In this document: positions 33,674 through 42,995 of the stretch, piece by piece
How the letters are laid out: each line of letters opens with the position of its first letter
How positions within the stretch are numbered: position 1 is the stretch's first letter
Source: FEN-1139 sp964396375
GTDB taxonomy: Bacteria > Myxococcota_A > Polyangia > Polyangiales > Polyangiaceae
Assembly: GCA_964396375.1 (NCBI GenBank)
Contig: CAYNEY010000020.1
Location: 1 to 64,000, forward strand
Length of the DNA: 64,000 nucleotides
Reading direction: 5' to 3'
The notes under the pieces: generated by a model
The model's input: the letters and a program-made list of their open reading frames with translations, nothing else
The model's database searches: none
Told to the model about the DNA's origin: nothing
Made by a program: the position numbers and the translations under genes

Positions 33674-34183
33674 CTACTCGAGATCCAGCCGCTCGACGTC
33701 CGCGAGATAGTGGTCTCGCGAGCAGGCCATCTCCGAACAGCCGAGGTTCCGCCAGTCCAGGCTGAAGAGTACGTCGTGCTCCACGGCGCTCTCCGGTCGG
33801 AACCCGTTGTCGACGAAGAACTGGAGTTCAGCTGGGCAGTCACCCTCCAACTCGAACCCCCAACAAGTCAGGCCGAGTGGCGCATCTCGGCCCTCGCATC
33901 CGGAAGCCACGCCTTCCAGTACCTCGGGCACCTCCGGTGCCGCCCGATAGTCCGTCTCGCAGCCACTGCCGTCGTAGGGATCTCCCACGCGGAGCTCGAA
34001 GGCCTGCCCGACCTCGAACACGAGAGGCACGGGCGCGCAGAATTCACCGCGCGCTATCTCAGGAGCAGTGACGGTGAAGCGTAGCCGCTCCCCGGCCTCG
34101 AGCGGCGTGCCGCATCCCTCGGACTCCTCGGAACACCCGAGGAGGAGCCCGAGTGCGAATACGATGTTACGTTCGTAAGACAT
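33674..34183 (-). CDS. Lipoprotein, divergent member of the 34674-37049 array
   Basis: 169 residues from ATG 34183, one base after the preceding stop. MSYERNIVFALGLLLGC is the signal. The body (CGTPLEAGERLRFTVTAPE ... FEVGQAFELRVGDPYDG ... LGLTCWGFELEGDC ... VLFSLDWRNLGCSEMACSRD HYLADVERLDLE) follows the same strand and Cys layout as the four tandem paralogues, without long identity. Predicted to be an extracytoplasmic beta-rich, disulfide-bonded domain. Function unknown. Confidence 0.65.
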   Translation of the reverse strand: MSYERNIVFALGLLLGCSEESEGCGTPLEAGERLRFTVTAPEIARGEFCAPVPLVFEVGQAFELRVGDPYDGSGCETDYRAAPEVPEVLEGVASGCEGRDAPLGLTCWGFELEGDCPAELQFFVDNGFRPESAVEHDVLFSLDWRNLGCSEMACSRDHYLADVERLDLE

Positions 34184-34184
34184 C

Positions 34185-34667
34185 TCAATCACCTTCGTCG
34201 CACCAGCATTGCTCACGGCCGGAGTCAGAGACATGGCCGGAGTAGGTCAGGGAGCAGACTCCGGTATAGGTCATGTCCTTCGTTGCACAAGCCTCCTTGC
34301 ACGACACCAAGGCAGACCGAAGCTGGCCCTCGGCAGGTAGGCAGGCTTGGATGTTGTGCCCGATGCATTGCGCGTACTCCTGGTCGCAGGGGGGAAGGCA
34401 CACGTCGGCCCAGGAGGGCGCATAGTTCGTGTACTCCTCGCAGGTGGTTTGCTCGAGAGCCTCGGCACACCCTGGGGTCTCCCCTGGTCCACAGACGAGC
34501 GCGCTACATTGGAGCGCCAACGGCGTGTCGCCCGGGCAGACGTTGGAACAGGCCTTCTCGCAGCGAGAATCCTCCTTCGAGTCATCCCAGCAGCCGAGGG
34601 TTCCGCACGAGAGCAGCAGCGTGGCTGCGAGTGCCTGGAGTTTTCCAAGAGAAATCAGAATCTTCAT
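34185..34667 (-). CDS. Cys-rich lipoprotein, unknown
   Basis: 160 residues. MKILISLGKLQALAATLLLSCGTLGC gives a lipobox. Seventeen or so Cys are spread through CEKACSNVCPGD, CSALVCGPGETPGC, CLPPCDQEYAQCIGHN, CKEACATKD and the terminal CWCDEGD. Its 5' region (GGAGGAGTAGAGCAGT-ATG) is the same ribosome site that precedes the mini-ORFs of the neighbouring paralogues, but here the ATG opens the lipoprotein itself. It is tightly packed with neighbours on both sides (6 bases and 1 base). Confidence 0.7.
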   Translation of the reverse strand: MKILISLGKLQALAATLLLSCGTLGCWDDSKEDSRCEKACSNVCPGDTPLALQCSALVCGPGETPGCAEALEQTTCEEYTNYAPSWADVCLPPCDQEYAQCIGHNIQACLPAEGQLRSALVSCKEACATKDMTYTGVCSLTYSGHVSDSGREQCWCDEGD

Positions 34668-34673
34668 ACTGCT

Positions 34674-35234
34674 CTACTCCTCCACGAGACGAACCGTAAC
34701 GCGGTATTCATCCGCACAAGCCGGACGGTCTTCGCAATCACCGGACCACTCTGACCAGCTGACACGAAATATCGCATGCCCGTCACTTCCGCTATCGAGA
34801 TCGACAAGCTCCCTGAGACGCATTCCCCCACGGCCGTGACACGAATCACTCCAGAACACCTCGCAAAGTCCCATGCCCCAAGCCGAGCCAGCCATCTCGC
34901 AGTACGTCATGACTGACGCAAACTGCGGAGGAGGGATCGGAAGCGTGCTGCGGAGCTTGCACAGTGTGAGAAAATCCTCCACCAGCGGCCCCCCAATCAA
35001 CTCAAAGGATGCACCCGGCTCGAGATCGAGCACGCCGCACGAGGGTACGGTGGGGTCGAGGCGGCCTACCACTGTCACCTCGATGCGATCGCCCTCGTCG
35101 AACTCGACCTCGGGACAGGGCTCCGTCCAGCGGGGGCAGCCCGAGAGGACAATTGGGAGTCCACCGCTTACGAATACCGCGATTCGGCTTCGGGGCTGCG
35201 CCTTCGCGCCTGGCTGGCAGAATGCGGCGTTCAT
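34674..35234 (-). CDS. Tandem hypervariable lipoprotein, copy 1
   Basis: 186 residues. The signal-like N-terminus ends GGLPIVLSGC. A constant N-part (EPCPEVEFDEGDRIEVTVVG ... VPSCGVLDLEPGASFELIGG) is followed by a variable centre (VEDFLTLCKLRS; EMAGSAWGMGLCEVFWSDSC; LVDLDSGSDGHAIF) that keeps its Cys, and a constant tail (VSWSEWSGDCEDRPACADEY, then RVTVRLVEE). No known family recognised; probably a small extracytoplasmic beta-domain. It is preceded in frame by the mini-ORF at 35238-35270. Confidence 0.75.
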   Translation of the reverse strand: MNAAFCQPGAKAQPRSRIAVFVSGGLPIVLSGCPRWTEPCPEVEFDEGDRIEVTVVGRLDPTVPSCGVLDLEPGASFELIGGPLVEDFLTLCKLRSTLPIPPPQFASVMTYCEMAGSAWGMGLCEVFWSDSCHGRGGMRLRELVDLDSGSDGHAIFRVSWSEWSGDCEDRPACADEYRVTVRLVEE

Positions 35235-35237
35235 GGG

Positions 35238-35270
35238 CTAGTTCAGGTTACGCCGGAGTTCGATATCCAT
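35238..35270 (-). CDS. 10-codon mini-ORF before copy 1
   Basis: ATG to TAG encoding MDIELRRNLN, with GGAGGA 10 bases upstream inside the end of the previous gene. Its TAG is followed by CCC and then the ATG of the lipoprotein in the same frame. The lipoprotein itself has no ribosome site, so reinitiation or readthrough of the amber codon is suggested. Confidence 0.4.
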   Translation of the reverse strand: MDIELRRNLN

Positions 35271-35276
35271 ACTGCT

Positions 35277-35843
35277 CTATTCCTCCACGAGACGAACCGT
35301 AACCCGGTATCTGTCCCCGCAAGAGGGGCGGCCCGCGCAATCGTCGGACCACTCCGACCAGCCGACAACGAGAGTGGCACTTTCCTCATTTTCGGTGGTG
35401 AGAACGACTGGATCTATCAGTACCATTCCTCCTCCTCCTCGTCCTTTGCATGTTGGGCTCACGAGAACATCGCAGAGCCTCATCCCTATGCCCCAAGTTG
35501 GCATTTCGCAGTACGTCATGACCGGAGCGAACTGGGGGGGTGGGATGGGAAGTGTCGTACGGACAGAACACATTGAAATGGGCTCTTCGAGCAGCGGCCC
35601 CCCAATCAACTCAAAGGATGCACCCGGCTCGAGATCGAGCACGCCGCACGAGGGTACGGTGGGGTCGAGGCGGCCCTCTACGGTCACCTGGATCCGGTCA
35701 CCCTCGTCAAACGTGACCTCGGGACAGGGCTCCGCGAAGCGGAGGCAGCCCGAGAGGACAATTGGGAGTCCACCGCTTGCGAATACCGCGATCCGGCTTC
35801 GGGGCTGCGCCTTCGCGCCTGGCTGGCAGTATGCGGCGTTCAT
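35277..35843 (-). CDS. Tandem hypervariable lipoprotein, copy 2
   Basis: 188 residues. N-terminal 70 residues are nearly identical to copies 1 and 3 (one change to VTFDEGDRIQVTVEG). The variable centre is LLEEPISMCSVRTT, EMPTWGIGMRLCDVLVSPTC and a GRGGGGMVLIDPVVLTTENE insertion that makes it two residues longer. The tail is VVGWSEWSDDCAGRPSCGDR. It is the most diverged of the three adjacent copies in the tail. Its mini-ORF lies at 35847-35879. Confidence 0.75.
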   Translation of the reverse strand: MNAAYCQPGAKAQPRSRIAVFASGGLPIVLSGCLRFAEPCPEVTFDEGDRIQVTVEGRLDPTVPSCGVLDLEPGASFELIGGPLLEEPISMCSVRTTLPIPPPQFAPVMTYCEMPTWGIGMRLCDVLVSPTCKGRGGGGMVLIDPVVLTTENEESATLVVGWSEWSDDCAGRPSCGDRYRVTVRLVEE

Positions 35844-35846
35844 GGG

Positions 35847-35879
35847 CTAGTCCGGGTCACGCCAGAGTTCGATATCCAT
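35847..35879 (-). CDS. 10-codon mini-ORF before copy 2
   Basis: MDIELWRDPD then TAG, with the same upstream GGAGGA and the same TAG-CCC-ATG junction as the mini-ORF before copy 1. It differs from that one by four residues. Confidence 0.4.
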   Translation of the reverse strand: MDIELWRDPD

Positions 35880-35885
35880 ACTGCT

Positions 35886-36446
35886 CTATTCCTCCACGAG
35901 ACGAACCGTAACGCGGTATTCATCCGCACAAGCCGGACGGTCTTCGCAATCACCGGACCACTCCGACCAGCCGACGAGAAGTGTGGCCCTCGAATTGGAC
36001 TCCCGCTCTGCCGGAATCGAACCTGTCACACCAAAACCTCCGATCCCTCGGCATGAGTCGCTTAGGACAACTTCGCATCGGCCCATTCCGGGAAGGCTAC
36101 CGCCACTCTCGCAGTACGTCATGACTGACGCGAACTGTGGAGGAGGGATCGGAAGCGTACTGCGCCAGGTGCACCGCGCGTGGGGATCCTCCACCAGCGG
36201 CCCCCCAATCAACTCAAAGGATGCACCCGGCTCGAGATCGAGCACCCCGCACGAGGGTACGGTGGGGTCGAGGCGGCCTACCACCGTCACCTCGATGCGA
36301 TCGCCCTCGTCGAACTCGACCTCGGGACAGGGCTCCGTCCAGCGGGGGCAGCCCGAGAGGACAATTGGGAGTCCACCGCTTACGAATACCGCGATTCGGC
36401 TTCGGGGCTGCGCCTTCGCGCCTGGCTGGCAGTACGCGGCTTTCAT
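35886..36446 (-). CDS. Tandem hypervariable lipoprotein, copy 3
   Basis: 186 residues. The constant N-part is identical to copy 1 over most of its length. The variable centre is VEDPHARCTWRS, ESGGSLPGMGRCEVVLSDSC and GIGGFGVTGSIPAERESNSR. The tail is identical to copy 1 (SGDCEDRPACADEY). The sharp borders between identical and divergent parts argue for exchange or selection on the centre rather than uniform drift. Confidence 0.75.
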   Translation of the reverse strand: MKAAYCQPGAKAQPRSRIAVFVSGGLPIVLSGCPRWTEPCPEVEFDEGDRIEVTVVGRLDPTVPSCGVLDLEPGASFELIGGPLVEDPHARCTWRSTLPIPPPQFASVMTYCESGGSLPGMGRCEVVLSDSCRGIGGFGVTGSIPAERESNSRATLLVGWSEWSGDCEDRPACADEYRVTVRLVEE

Positions 36447-36449
36447 GGG

Positions 36450-36482
36450 CTAGTCCGGGTCACGCCAGAGTTCGATATCCAT
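36450..36482 (-). CDS. 10-codon mini-ORF before copy 3
   Basis: MDIELWRDPD then TAG, identical to the mini-ORF before copy 2, with the same ribosome site and in-frame junction to the lipoprotein ATG at 36446. Confidence 0.4.
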   Translation of the reverse strand: MDIELWRDPD

Positions 36483-36488
36483 ACTGCT

Positions 36489-37049
36489 CTATTCCTCCAC
36501 GAGACGAACCGTAACGCGGTATTCATCCACACAAGCCGGACGGTCTTCGCAATCACCGGACCACTCTGACCAGCCGACGCGAAGCGTGGCGCTCTCATCT
36601 GCTCCGTTGGCAACCTTTTCAAGCTCTCGCAGGCCGATTCCTCCCTGTCCGCGACACGAGTCGCTCACGAACACGTCACATGGACCGATTCCCGTGCCGT
36701 AACGTGAGGTCGCACAGTAGGTCATAACCGGCGCGAATTGAGGTGGGGGTATGGCGAGCGTAGTGCGAAGCGGGCAGCCCGTGTGGATACTCTCACCCAG
36801 CGGTCCCCGAATTAGCTCGAACGATGCGCCCGGCTCGAGATCGAGCACCCCGCACGAGGGTACGGTGGGGTCGAGGCGGCCTACCACCGTCACCTCGATG
36901 CGATCGCCCTCGTCGAACTCGACCTCGGGACAGGGCTCCGCGAAGCGGGGGCAGCCCGAGACGGGAAGCGTGAGCCCGGCGGCAAGGAATGCTACCACCG
37001 GGCTCAGACGCCCAGAACTCCTACTGCGTTCGTCGGACATGGTTCGCAT
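36489..37049 (-). CDS. Tandem hypervariable lipoprotein, copy 4 (first of the array)
   Basis: 186 residues from ATG 37049; ATG 37040 is an alternative. Its signal differs from the others (VVAFLAAGLTLPVSGC), but from CPRFAEPCPEVEFDEGDRIE onward it joins the constant sequence. The variable centre is GESIHTGCPLRT, ATSRYGTGIGPCDVFVSDSC and GQGGIGLRELEKVANGADES. It has no mini-ORF; the start lies 3 bases after the stop of the large metalloprotease gene. It may be the ancestral copy whose 3' end was duplicated downstream. Confidence 0.75.
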   Translation of the reverse strand: MRTMSDERSRSSGRLSPVVAFLAAGLTLPVSGCPRFAEPCPEVEFDEGDRIEVTVVGRLDPTVPSCGVLDLEPGASFELIRGPLGESIHTGCPLRTTLAIPPPQFAPVMTYCATSRYGTGIGPCDVFVSDSCRGQGGIGLRELEKVANGADESATLRVGWSEWSGDCEDRPACVDEYRVTVRLVEE

Positions 37050-37052
37050 GGC

Positions 37053-40000
37053 TCAGCGCAAACGGTCGCAGAGCGTTGGCCACTGTTCCCAGGAGTATTG
37101 GTTTGCCCGAAGGCCGAAGACTCCCGGGAAAGACCAGTGTGGCAGGAAGTCAGTCCAAACCCGGGGATGGAACCGGAGGGAGGTTGTGGACGGAGCGAGG
37201 TTCGCGAGCAGGGTGCTGCCCCGGAGTGACATGTCACAGGCGCTCCGGTGGCAGAAGCCTCCGGTAGCGTTGCTGCAGCCATCATACCAGGCCTGGTCCC
37301 AAGTGGCAGAGCGCCCCAGGTGCTGGGTGAGCTGCCAGGTCGAGTCCTGACCGGTGGGTTCGAAAACATCGATGGAGTATTGAAAGAGTTGGCAGTACTC
37401 AGCTGTCTGCTCTGGATTCCAGGGCAGGACATCGATGAAGGGGTCGAACTGCTGGGCGGTGTCGTTGAGCTGCATCAGCGCAGCAAAGAAGCCGGTGCCG
37501 GCGACCGCCCGCACGTTGTCCACCTGAAGCCAGAATTCACCCGGGCAGATGTCATCGGTTTGTGGTTCGGGCCAGGCGATGAGGCCGGTAGCGTCGAGGA
37601 AGAACTGAGCTTGCTGCTCACATCCAGAGCTAAGTTGCGACCAATCCACGATCGCGTCCATGGGGCAGGGAACACAGGTGTTCGTCTGCCTGTCGGGACC
37701 GTAGTGCTCCGGACACCGAACGCAGACGCCATTGGCGCTGATCGTCCCCGGTCCACAGTCGACGCACTCGTTGTCCGAGGCGATCTGACCGGGAGAGCAG
37801 GGGACGCAGGTGTTGTTTCGGGCAACGGTCCCTGGAGGGCACCACACGCACCATCCCGGCTGCGAATCATCATAGGCCGCGCTGCCCTCCGGGCAGGATT
37901 GGCACGACGAGTTGATGTTGCCGCGCTCGTTGGGCGGCTCCCCGACGAGCGCCCGCAGTCGCGGTGTGTCGATGCAGGTGTTCCATCGCGTCTTCCGGCG
38001 CCCGAGGGTGAGAAGGGTGCCTGTCGGGTTGGCTGGATCGAAGGTCGGATCGAGCATGCGCGCATCGAGTGGTGTGGCAAGGTCATGCGCGGCGAAGACG
38101 TCGCACACCTCACACCAGGAATGGCCAGTCTCTCGCATGGTGTCTGCGAGCCCACCCATCACGTTGTCGATGTCTGGCTCCGCGCCGCGATCGAGGTAGT
38201 TCTGCATCCAGTCGAGCCAAAGGGATCTGGCCAGTCCCACGTTCTCATCGATGTTCGAGCTGAGGTACCCGGTGTCGGAATAGCCGAGATAGCTCCAATC
38301 CGAGTGCCCCGAGATCTGCTTTCGTTGGAGCACATCAGCGTTCACGGTGCCCAGGGCATCGCGGGACAGAAGGGGAGCGACGTCGAAGGCGTCGTAGACC
38401 AGACTCGTCCAGACAGCGATGCGATCGTTGAACAGTGACATGTCTTCGTTGGGGAAGAGCCGCTTGAACCAGGCGTGGTAATCCCCCGGAGCGTAATTGT
38501 AGTCGATGCAGGGGCTCGCCGTGCAGAAGCCCATCCCACCGAAGCGCCCGGAGGAATCTTGCCACACCGCGCCCGGCGTGTACGGCGTGTAGTTCGTGCC
38601 GCCCACGACTTGAAGGGCGAAGCTGTCGGCGATGGTCTCGGTCATCTGGGCCACGTAGCTGTGCTCCGTCTCTCCGTCGAAGACCCGCGCGAGCAGGCCC
38701 TTGAGACCCGAGGGCCCCTCTGCCTCGTACATCAGCTGGCACATGTTGAAGTGGCCATATTCGTGGGTCATGACCCCACGAGACTGGGCCGCGACGCGAT
38801 TGGCTCGAGGCCACCATAGGTCCTTGCCGAGGACTACTGGGCCGAACGTGGACGTGAGCGACGCCACCACGTTCACGACGGGAATGCCGCCCACGGTGGC
38901 GCCAGCAATGGCTGCGGCGTCCCGCAGCTCACGGGCTCCCATCGAAGGGAAATCGAGACAAAGGCACATGGCCCGTGGTTCGCCCGCCATCGCCGTGGTG
39001 ACGTCGTTGGCGATCCAGCCCGTCAGAACCTCCATCCGGTAGGGTTCAACGCCAATCCGCTGAGTCACGTAGTCGGAGGAGTCCTTGATTTGGGTGAAAG
39101 CGAAGATGTCCTCTTGGTCGATCGCCACGACGCTCTCTTCGTCGCTCTGGTAGGTCCAGTAGTCGTAGGAGTTGAATTTGCACACCTCGAGGGGAATGAG
39201 GTCGGTGGTCATCATCGCGTAGTCGGTTTGCAGCTCGATGCAGATGTCGCCCTCTTCTCCCCGTCCGTCGGCATCTTGGAGGGGCTCTAGGCGCACTTGG
39301 CCGTCTTCCGGCAGGGTGTCAGCGGTCATCACTGGCAGGAAACCGCAGCCCCATTGTCGGAGCATCACGGACGCGCCGCTCGGCACCAGGAACGGGCGAC
39401 GATCTTGACTCTGTTGTGGCAGCATGTCAGGCGCACCCGGTGGCCCCCAAAGTCGAGTCAAGACTGGCCGTGCCGCGTTGTCATAGGGGCGGAACATCCG
39501 ATCCCTGTTCAATACCCGGAAGGTCAAGTCGAGATCGACGGTATCGTCACACACGAGACGGGCTAGACTGTGAAGCGCCTCCTGGGCCCACTCCCAGAGA
39601 TCGTCGCCCGCTACAACCGCCCAGTCGATCATGGCTTCGAAGGTGGAAGAGCCGTACTCGAGCCAATCCTCCCCTTGCTCCTCCAACTCGTCGGGTATCA
39701 ACATGTCGATGAGGTCACGCTCGATGTCTCCGGGATTCACCCCCCACGGCCCCCCAATAAGATCATCGACCCCGTCCCGCAGGTCTTCGAAGCCATCAAT
39801 CACCGCACCGATGAAAGGTTGCTGGCTGCGACTGACCTCGAGCCATTCTCTGTACCCAGAATCGACCAATGATTGGTAGCTGAGCGAGCCGTCTGAATTG
39901 GTGGCACTCGGATCGAGCGGTGGCATCGGGATCATGAAGCGAAACGGTGGCTCCTTGCCCACCTGCTTCGCCTGACGTGCGAAGATCTGCATGACGTCAA

Positions 40001-41979
40001 AGATGAAGGCGGGGAACACAGCGAAGACCGCGACTCCACGGCCGTCCGAGGCATGCTCGACGACTCCGCACTTTCCCGCCATCTGGTCCCGAAAGGTCTT
40101 TAGCAGTGGTTGGGCGCTCCACATGATATGGAGGCGGTCCAAGGCCGCCAGCTGGGCCTTGTTCTCCACGTAGATGAGGCCGTGCCAGAGAGCGGGGTTG
40201 CCGGAAGGGTCATAGACGGGAAGCGCATTCACCGACTCCCAATCGAAGGCTTCGCGGAGCTGAGCAACCATGGCCGGATCGATCACCGACGGAATGGTGC
40301 CGCTGCAACCGTCTCCCAGCGCAAGCTCAACGCAGGTTCGTCCCGCAGCGACTCCTGCGTCGCCGCCAAGGACGCGCAGCTCGAACCATTTGCCAACCGC
40401 GCCCATCCCCGCAGTCTTTCCGTCGTTGCACGACACGAAGCGATAGCGACGACCCAACATGCGTTCGACATCACTGGTTGGGTGGGCCACGCTGGCTCTG
40501 CCACGATAGGTACAAGTGGTCTGGGCGCCGCTCTCCGTCATGAACCGCAGCTGAGCCTCCCCCTGGCCTGCGTTACCGGTGGAGACCAGAAGCTGGGTAG
40601 GAATAGTGAAGGCTGTCGGCGTGTCCAGGCTGATTTCGTCAGGCTCGGAAGTCCCTGTCGCGTCGACACAAGACACGAGGGATACGGGGGAATCGTGCCA
40701 CGACGTGTCCGGATTCACCCCCGGATCGGATGGGGACGGCCAGGGGAAGCCCCGACGCCGAACCACCGCGTCGGGGGATAAGTGTACGTCCTTGCCTACG
40801 AAGGCGCCGTCGTGGACCCCTGGAGATACGACGATTTTGGCGTGAGGTGCGAGCAGCGTGCCCAAGAACGGGCGCTCGATCGAGACCGTGCCGCTACTCT
40901 GCGTCGCGATGAGGAGGGGCAAGTTCGGGTTGCCGGGGTTATTCTGATCTTCGATGCGCCCCTGGAACACGAACCCGCCGTCAACCAAGAGGATGGTTGG
41001 CTCCTGGGAGGCCGTGAGTGACAGGATTGAGTCAGCTCCCAGGTTGAGACTGGAGAAGCGATAGGTGCCAGAGCCGAGTGAGAGGATCGCGTCCCGCTTC
41101 ACGGATACGTTGAGATATCGCCCGGGTTGCAGCGTGCGGGTCGTCTCGGGTTCGAGGGAGATCTCGTGGCCCACCTCGGACACGACGTCTGGCTGCCATG
41201 CAAAGCTCTCGAGCGGGCCGAGTGGGGTGCGTTCGAAGAGTGCACCAGTGACCTCGGCACCGGGCTCGAAGTGCACGGTCGAGGCTGCTCGCAGCACACC
41301 GTCCACCGTGGCATAGGGTCGCAAATCCACCGTCCCGCCGGTCCAGGAATCGCCCACCAGCGCCCCTACCCCGACGGTGAGCACCCCGCTCCCCGTGTTC
41401 ACCACCCGTCCTGGCGTTTCGTCCGGTTCAACGACACGGGCACGATCACTGACCACCACGCTCTCTGACGCCAGCACTCCAAGGGAGTCGAGGCGTATGC
41501 CAGCTGGAAGAGAGAGCTCGACGGAGTCCCAGCGCTGGTCGACGGGAACTATCGGTTCTCCGCCCACACCCGTGATGAAGGGCAGTGTCCCCGGGTTGTC
41601 GCTCGCGCCGCAGAACCCGAACACGGTCATGGCTCCCGGATCAAGGTGTGCGTTCCAGGAAGCGGGTGTGGCGGTGTAGGACGAGTCCGTTCGCGAGAAT
41701 GTCGCGCTCCACTCGGTGTACGGATCCGTGCCATTCAAGTCTGCGGACACGCTCCAAGTCGAGATCGGCGTGGCAGCAACGTTCTGGACAGTAACCTCGG
41801 CACAGTAACCGTTGCCCCATTGACTGGTGATGTTCAAGGTTGCCACGAAAGGCGCGGTCAGAGCCTGTGCGGCGGAAGCTAATTGGTCATCGGGCCGGGG
41901 GGGGGGCATGGTCAGCTCCGCACCCCAACCAGGATGTTGCACCGCAAAGCGCCAGAATCCTCACTGTCTTCTGCATCAT
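37053..41979 (-). CDS. Giant CBM2 / HExxH metalloprotease / Cys-rich lipoprotein, frameshifted at a poly-C tract
   Basis: ATG 41979 (GGAGTGG upstream) starts MMQKTVRILALCGATSWLGC, a lipoprotein signal, but that frame stops soon after a run of ten C. The next frame continues from the same tract for ~1620 residues to 37053; nine C would join them. The body has a CBM2-type module (FVATLNITSQWGNGYCAEVT to AMTVFGFCGAS), a strand-rich region (~120-400), a large unassigned part, a zinc site VMTHEYGHFNMCQ with downstream ETIADSF as candidate third ligand, and TNFR/ephrin-receptor-like Cys repeats (CPPGTVARNNTCVPCSPGQI). It may be a surface protease that binds cellulose or other glycans. Confidence 0.8.
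41897..41906. repeat. Homopolymer of ten G (ten C on the coding strand)
   Basis: Located about 25 codons into the giant metalloprotease gene, immediately after its signal peptide. The present length puts signal and body in different frames. It could be a slippage site, a sequencing error or a frameshifting site. Confidence 0.9.
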
Positions 41980-42035
41980 CTCGGCCACTCCTTCCACGAC
42001 TCGCGAACCCGAAACACTCTCCCAAGACAGCCACA

Positions 42036-42063
42036 ATTACACGAAGGCGGCGCCGAGCGTCAA
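42036..42063 (-). promoter_or_regulatory. Candidate sigma70-type promoter of the 41979-33004 operon
   Basis: On the minus strand, TTGACG (42063-42058), 16 bases, TGTAAT (42041-42036), about 57 bases before the ATG at 41979. It is the best -35/-10 pair in the 124-base region between ppsR and this operon. It was found by eye only. Confidence 0.4.
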
Positions 42064-42103
42064 CGACCTGCGCGCGGCGTGCTCACTTTCGAGAGGGGCC
42101 CGC

Positions 42104-42952
42104 TCACCGCTGCCGCGCGTGGTCCCCGAGGTTCCGCGTGATGAGCTGGATCACCTCGTGGGCGGTGGTCTCGATGGATTTCTCGGTGACGTCGATCACC
42201 GGCAGGCGATGCTTCCGGAAGGCCTCATGCAGCGCCTCGAGCTCGAGAAACAGCGACTCCTCGCTGCTGTACGGTGTGCTCCCGGAGAGCCCGACCTCCG
42301 CGGAGCGGCGCTTTCTGTGAGCCATCAGCCGCTCCCGATCGATCCGAAGCCCGATCAAGCGTCCGTGTTCGACCTGCTCGAGCTCGCTCGGCCAAGCAAT
42401 GTTGGGCAGGATCGACACGTTGGCTGCCTTCCAGCCCCGCATCGCCAGATACATGCAAAGTGGGGTCTTGCCGCTGCGCGACACGCCGACCAGCACGATC
42501 TCGGCTTCTTGGAGGCGCCGCAGGTTCTGGCTGTCGTCGTGCTCGATCGCAAACTCGATGGCCTCGATGCGCTCGTAGTAGTCGCGGCGGAGCTCGCGGT
42601 AGCGCCCGGGGGCTGCCAGGGCCTCGCGCCCCAGGCGCCGTTCCAGCTGGTGGAGGAGCTGCCCAAACACGTCGTGGGTTTCCAGGCGCAGCTCCTCGGT
42701 GCGCTGGGCCAGCTTGGCGCGCAGCCTAGTGTCGACCAGGCTGTGGATGACCAGCGCGTTCTCTTGCTTGGCGCGGACCAGCACCTGCTCCAGTTGCTCC
42801 GGGGAGCGGAGGTCCTTGAAATAGGTGACCGCTACCTCACAGCCTGGGAACTGGGCGAGCAGGGTGTCGAGCAACAGGCGGCCGGTGGCGCCGGGGCCGC
42901 CGCTCACGACGAAGATCGGGACGACGGGTGGGGAGGTGAGCTGGTCTTCCAC
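42104..42952 (-). CDS. ppsR: PEP synthase kinase/pyrophosphorylase-type regulator (DUF299)
   Basis: 282 residues. IFVVSGGPGATGRLLLDTLL opens the family fold. VLVGVSRSGKTPLCMYLAMRG contains the P-loop, and KAANVSILPNIAWPSELEQV and RLIGLRIDRERLMAHRKRR are the conserved substrate segments. Family members phosphorylate and dephosphorylate PEP synthase or pyruvate phosphate dikinase using ADP and phosphate, switching gluconeogenesis. The target gene is not in the window. Start ATG 42952 lies 43 bases after the MFS gene stop, so an operon is possible. Confidence 0.92.
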   Translation of the reverse strand: MEDQLTSPPVVPIFVVSGGPGATGRLLLDTLLAQFPGCEVAVTYFKDLRSPEQLEQVLVRAKQENALVIHSLVDTRLRAKLAQRTEELRLETHDVFGQLLHQLERRLGREALAAPGRYRELRRDYYERIEAIEFAIEHDDSQNLRRLQEAEIVLVGVSRSGKTPLCMYLAMRGWKAANVSILPNIAWPSELEQVEHGRLIGLRIDRERLMAHRKRRSAEVGLSGSTPYSSEESLFLELEALHEAFRKHRLPVIDVTEKSIETTAHEVIQLITRNLGDHARQR

Positions 42953-42995
42953 GAAGAGTCAGGATGACAGGGTGGGTGAGGCTTGGCAATCCGGG

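Larger units (their letters stand above)
34674..37049 (-). repeat. Tandem gene array with ~603-609-bp period
   Basis: Four lipoprotein genes in direct order; the three downstream units repeat every 603-609 bp, including a conserved 42-base spacer. Constant blocks at both ends flank a variable centre of about 60 codons. Confidence 0.85.

Noticed and set aside
41840..42967. 375-codon plus-strand frame opposite ppsR
   Set aside because: It is antisense to an intact ppsR with all motifs, so it is a composition shadow.
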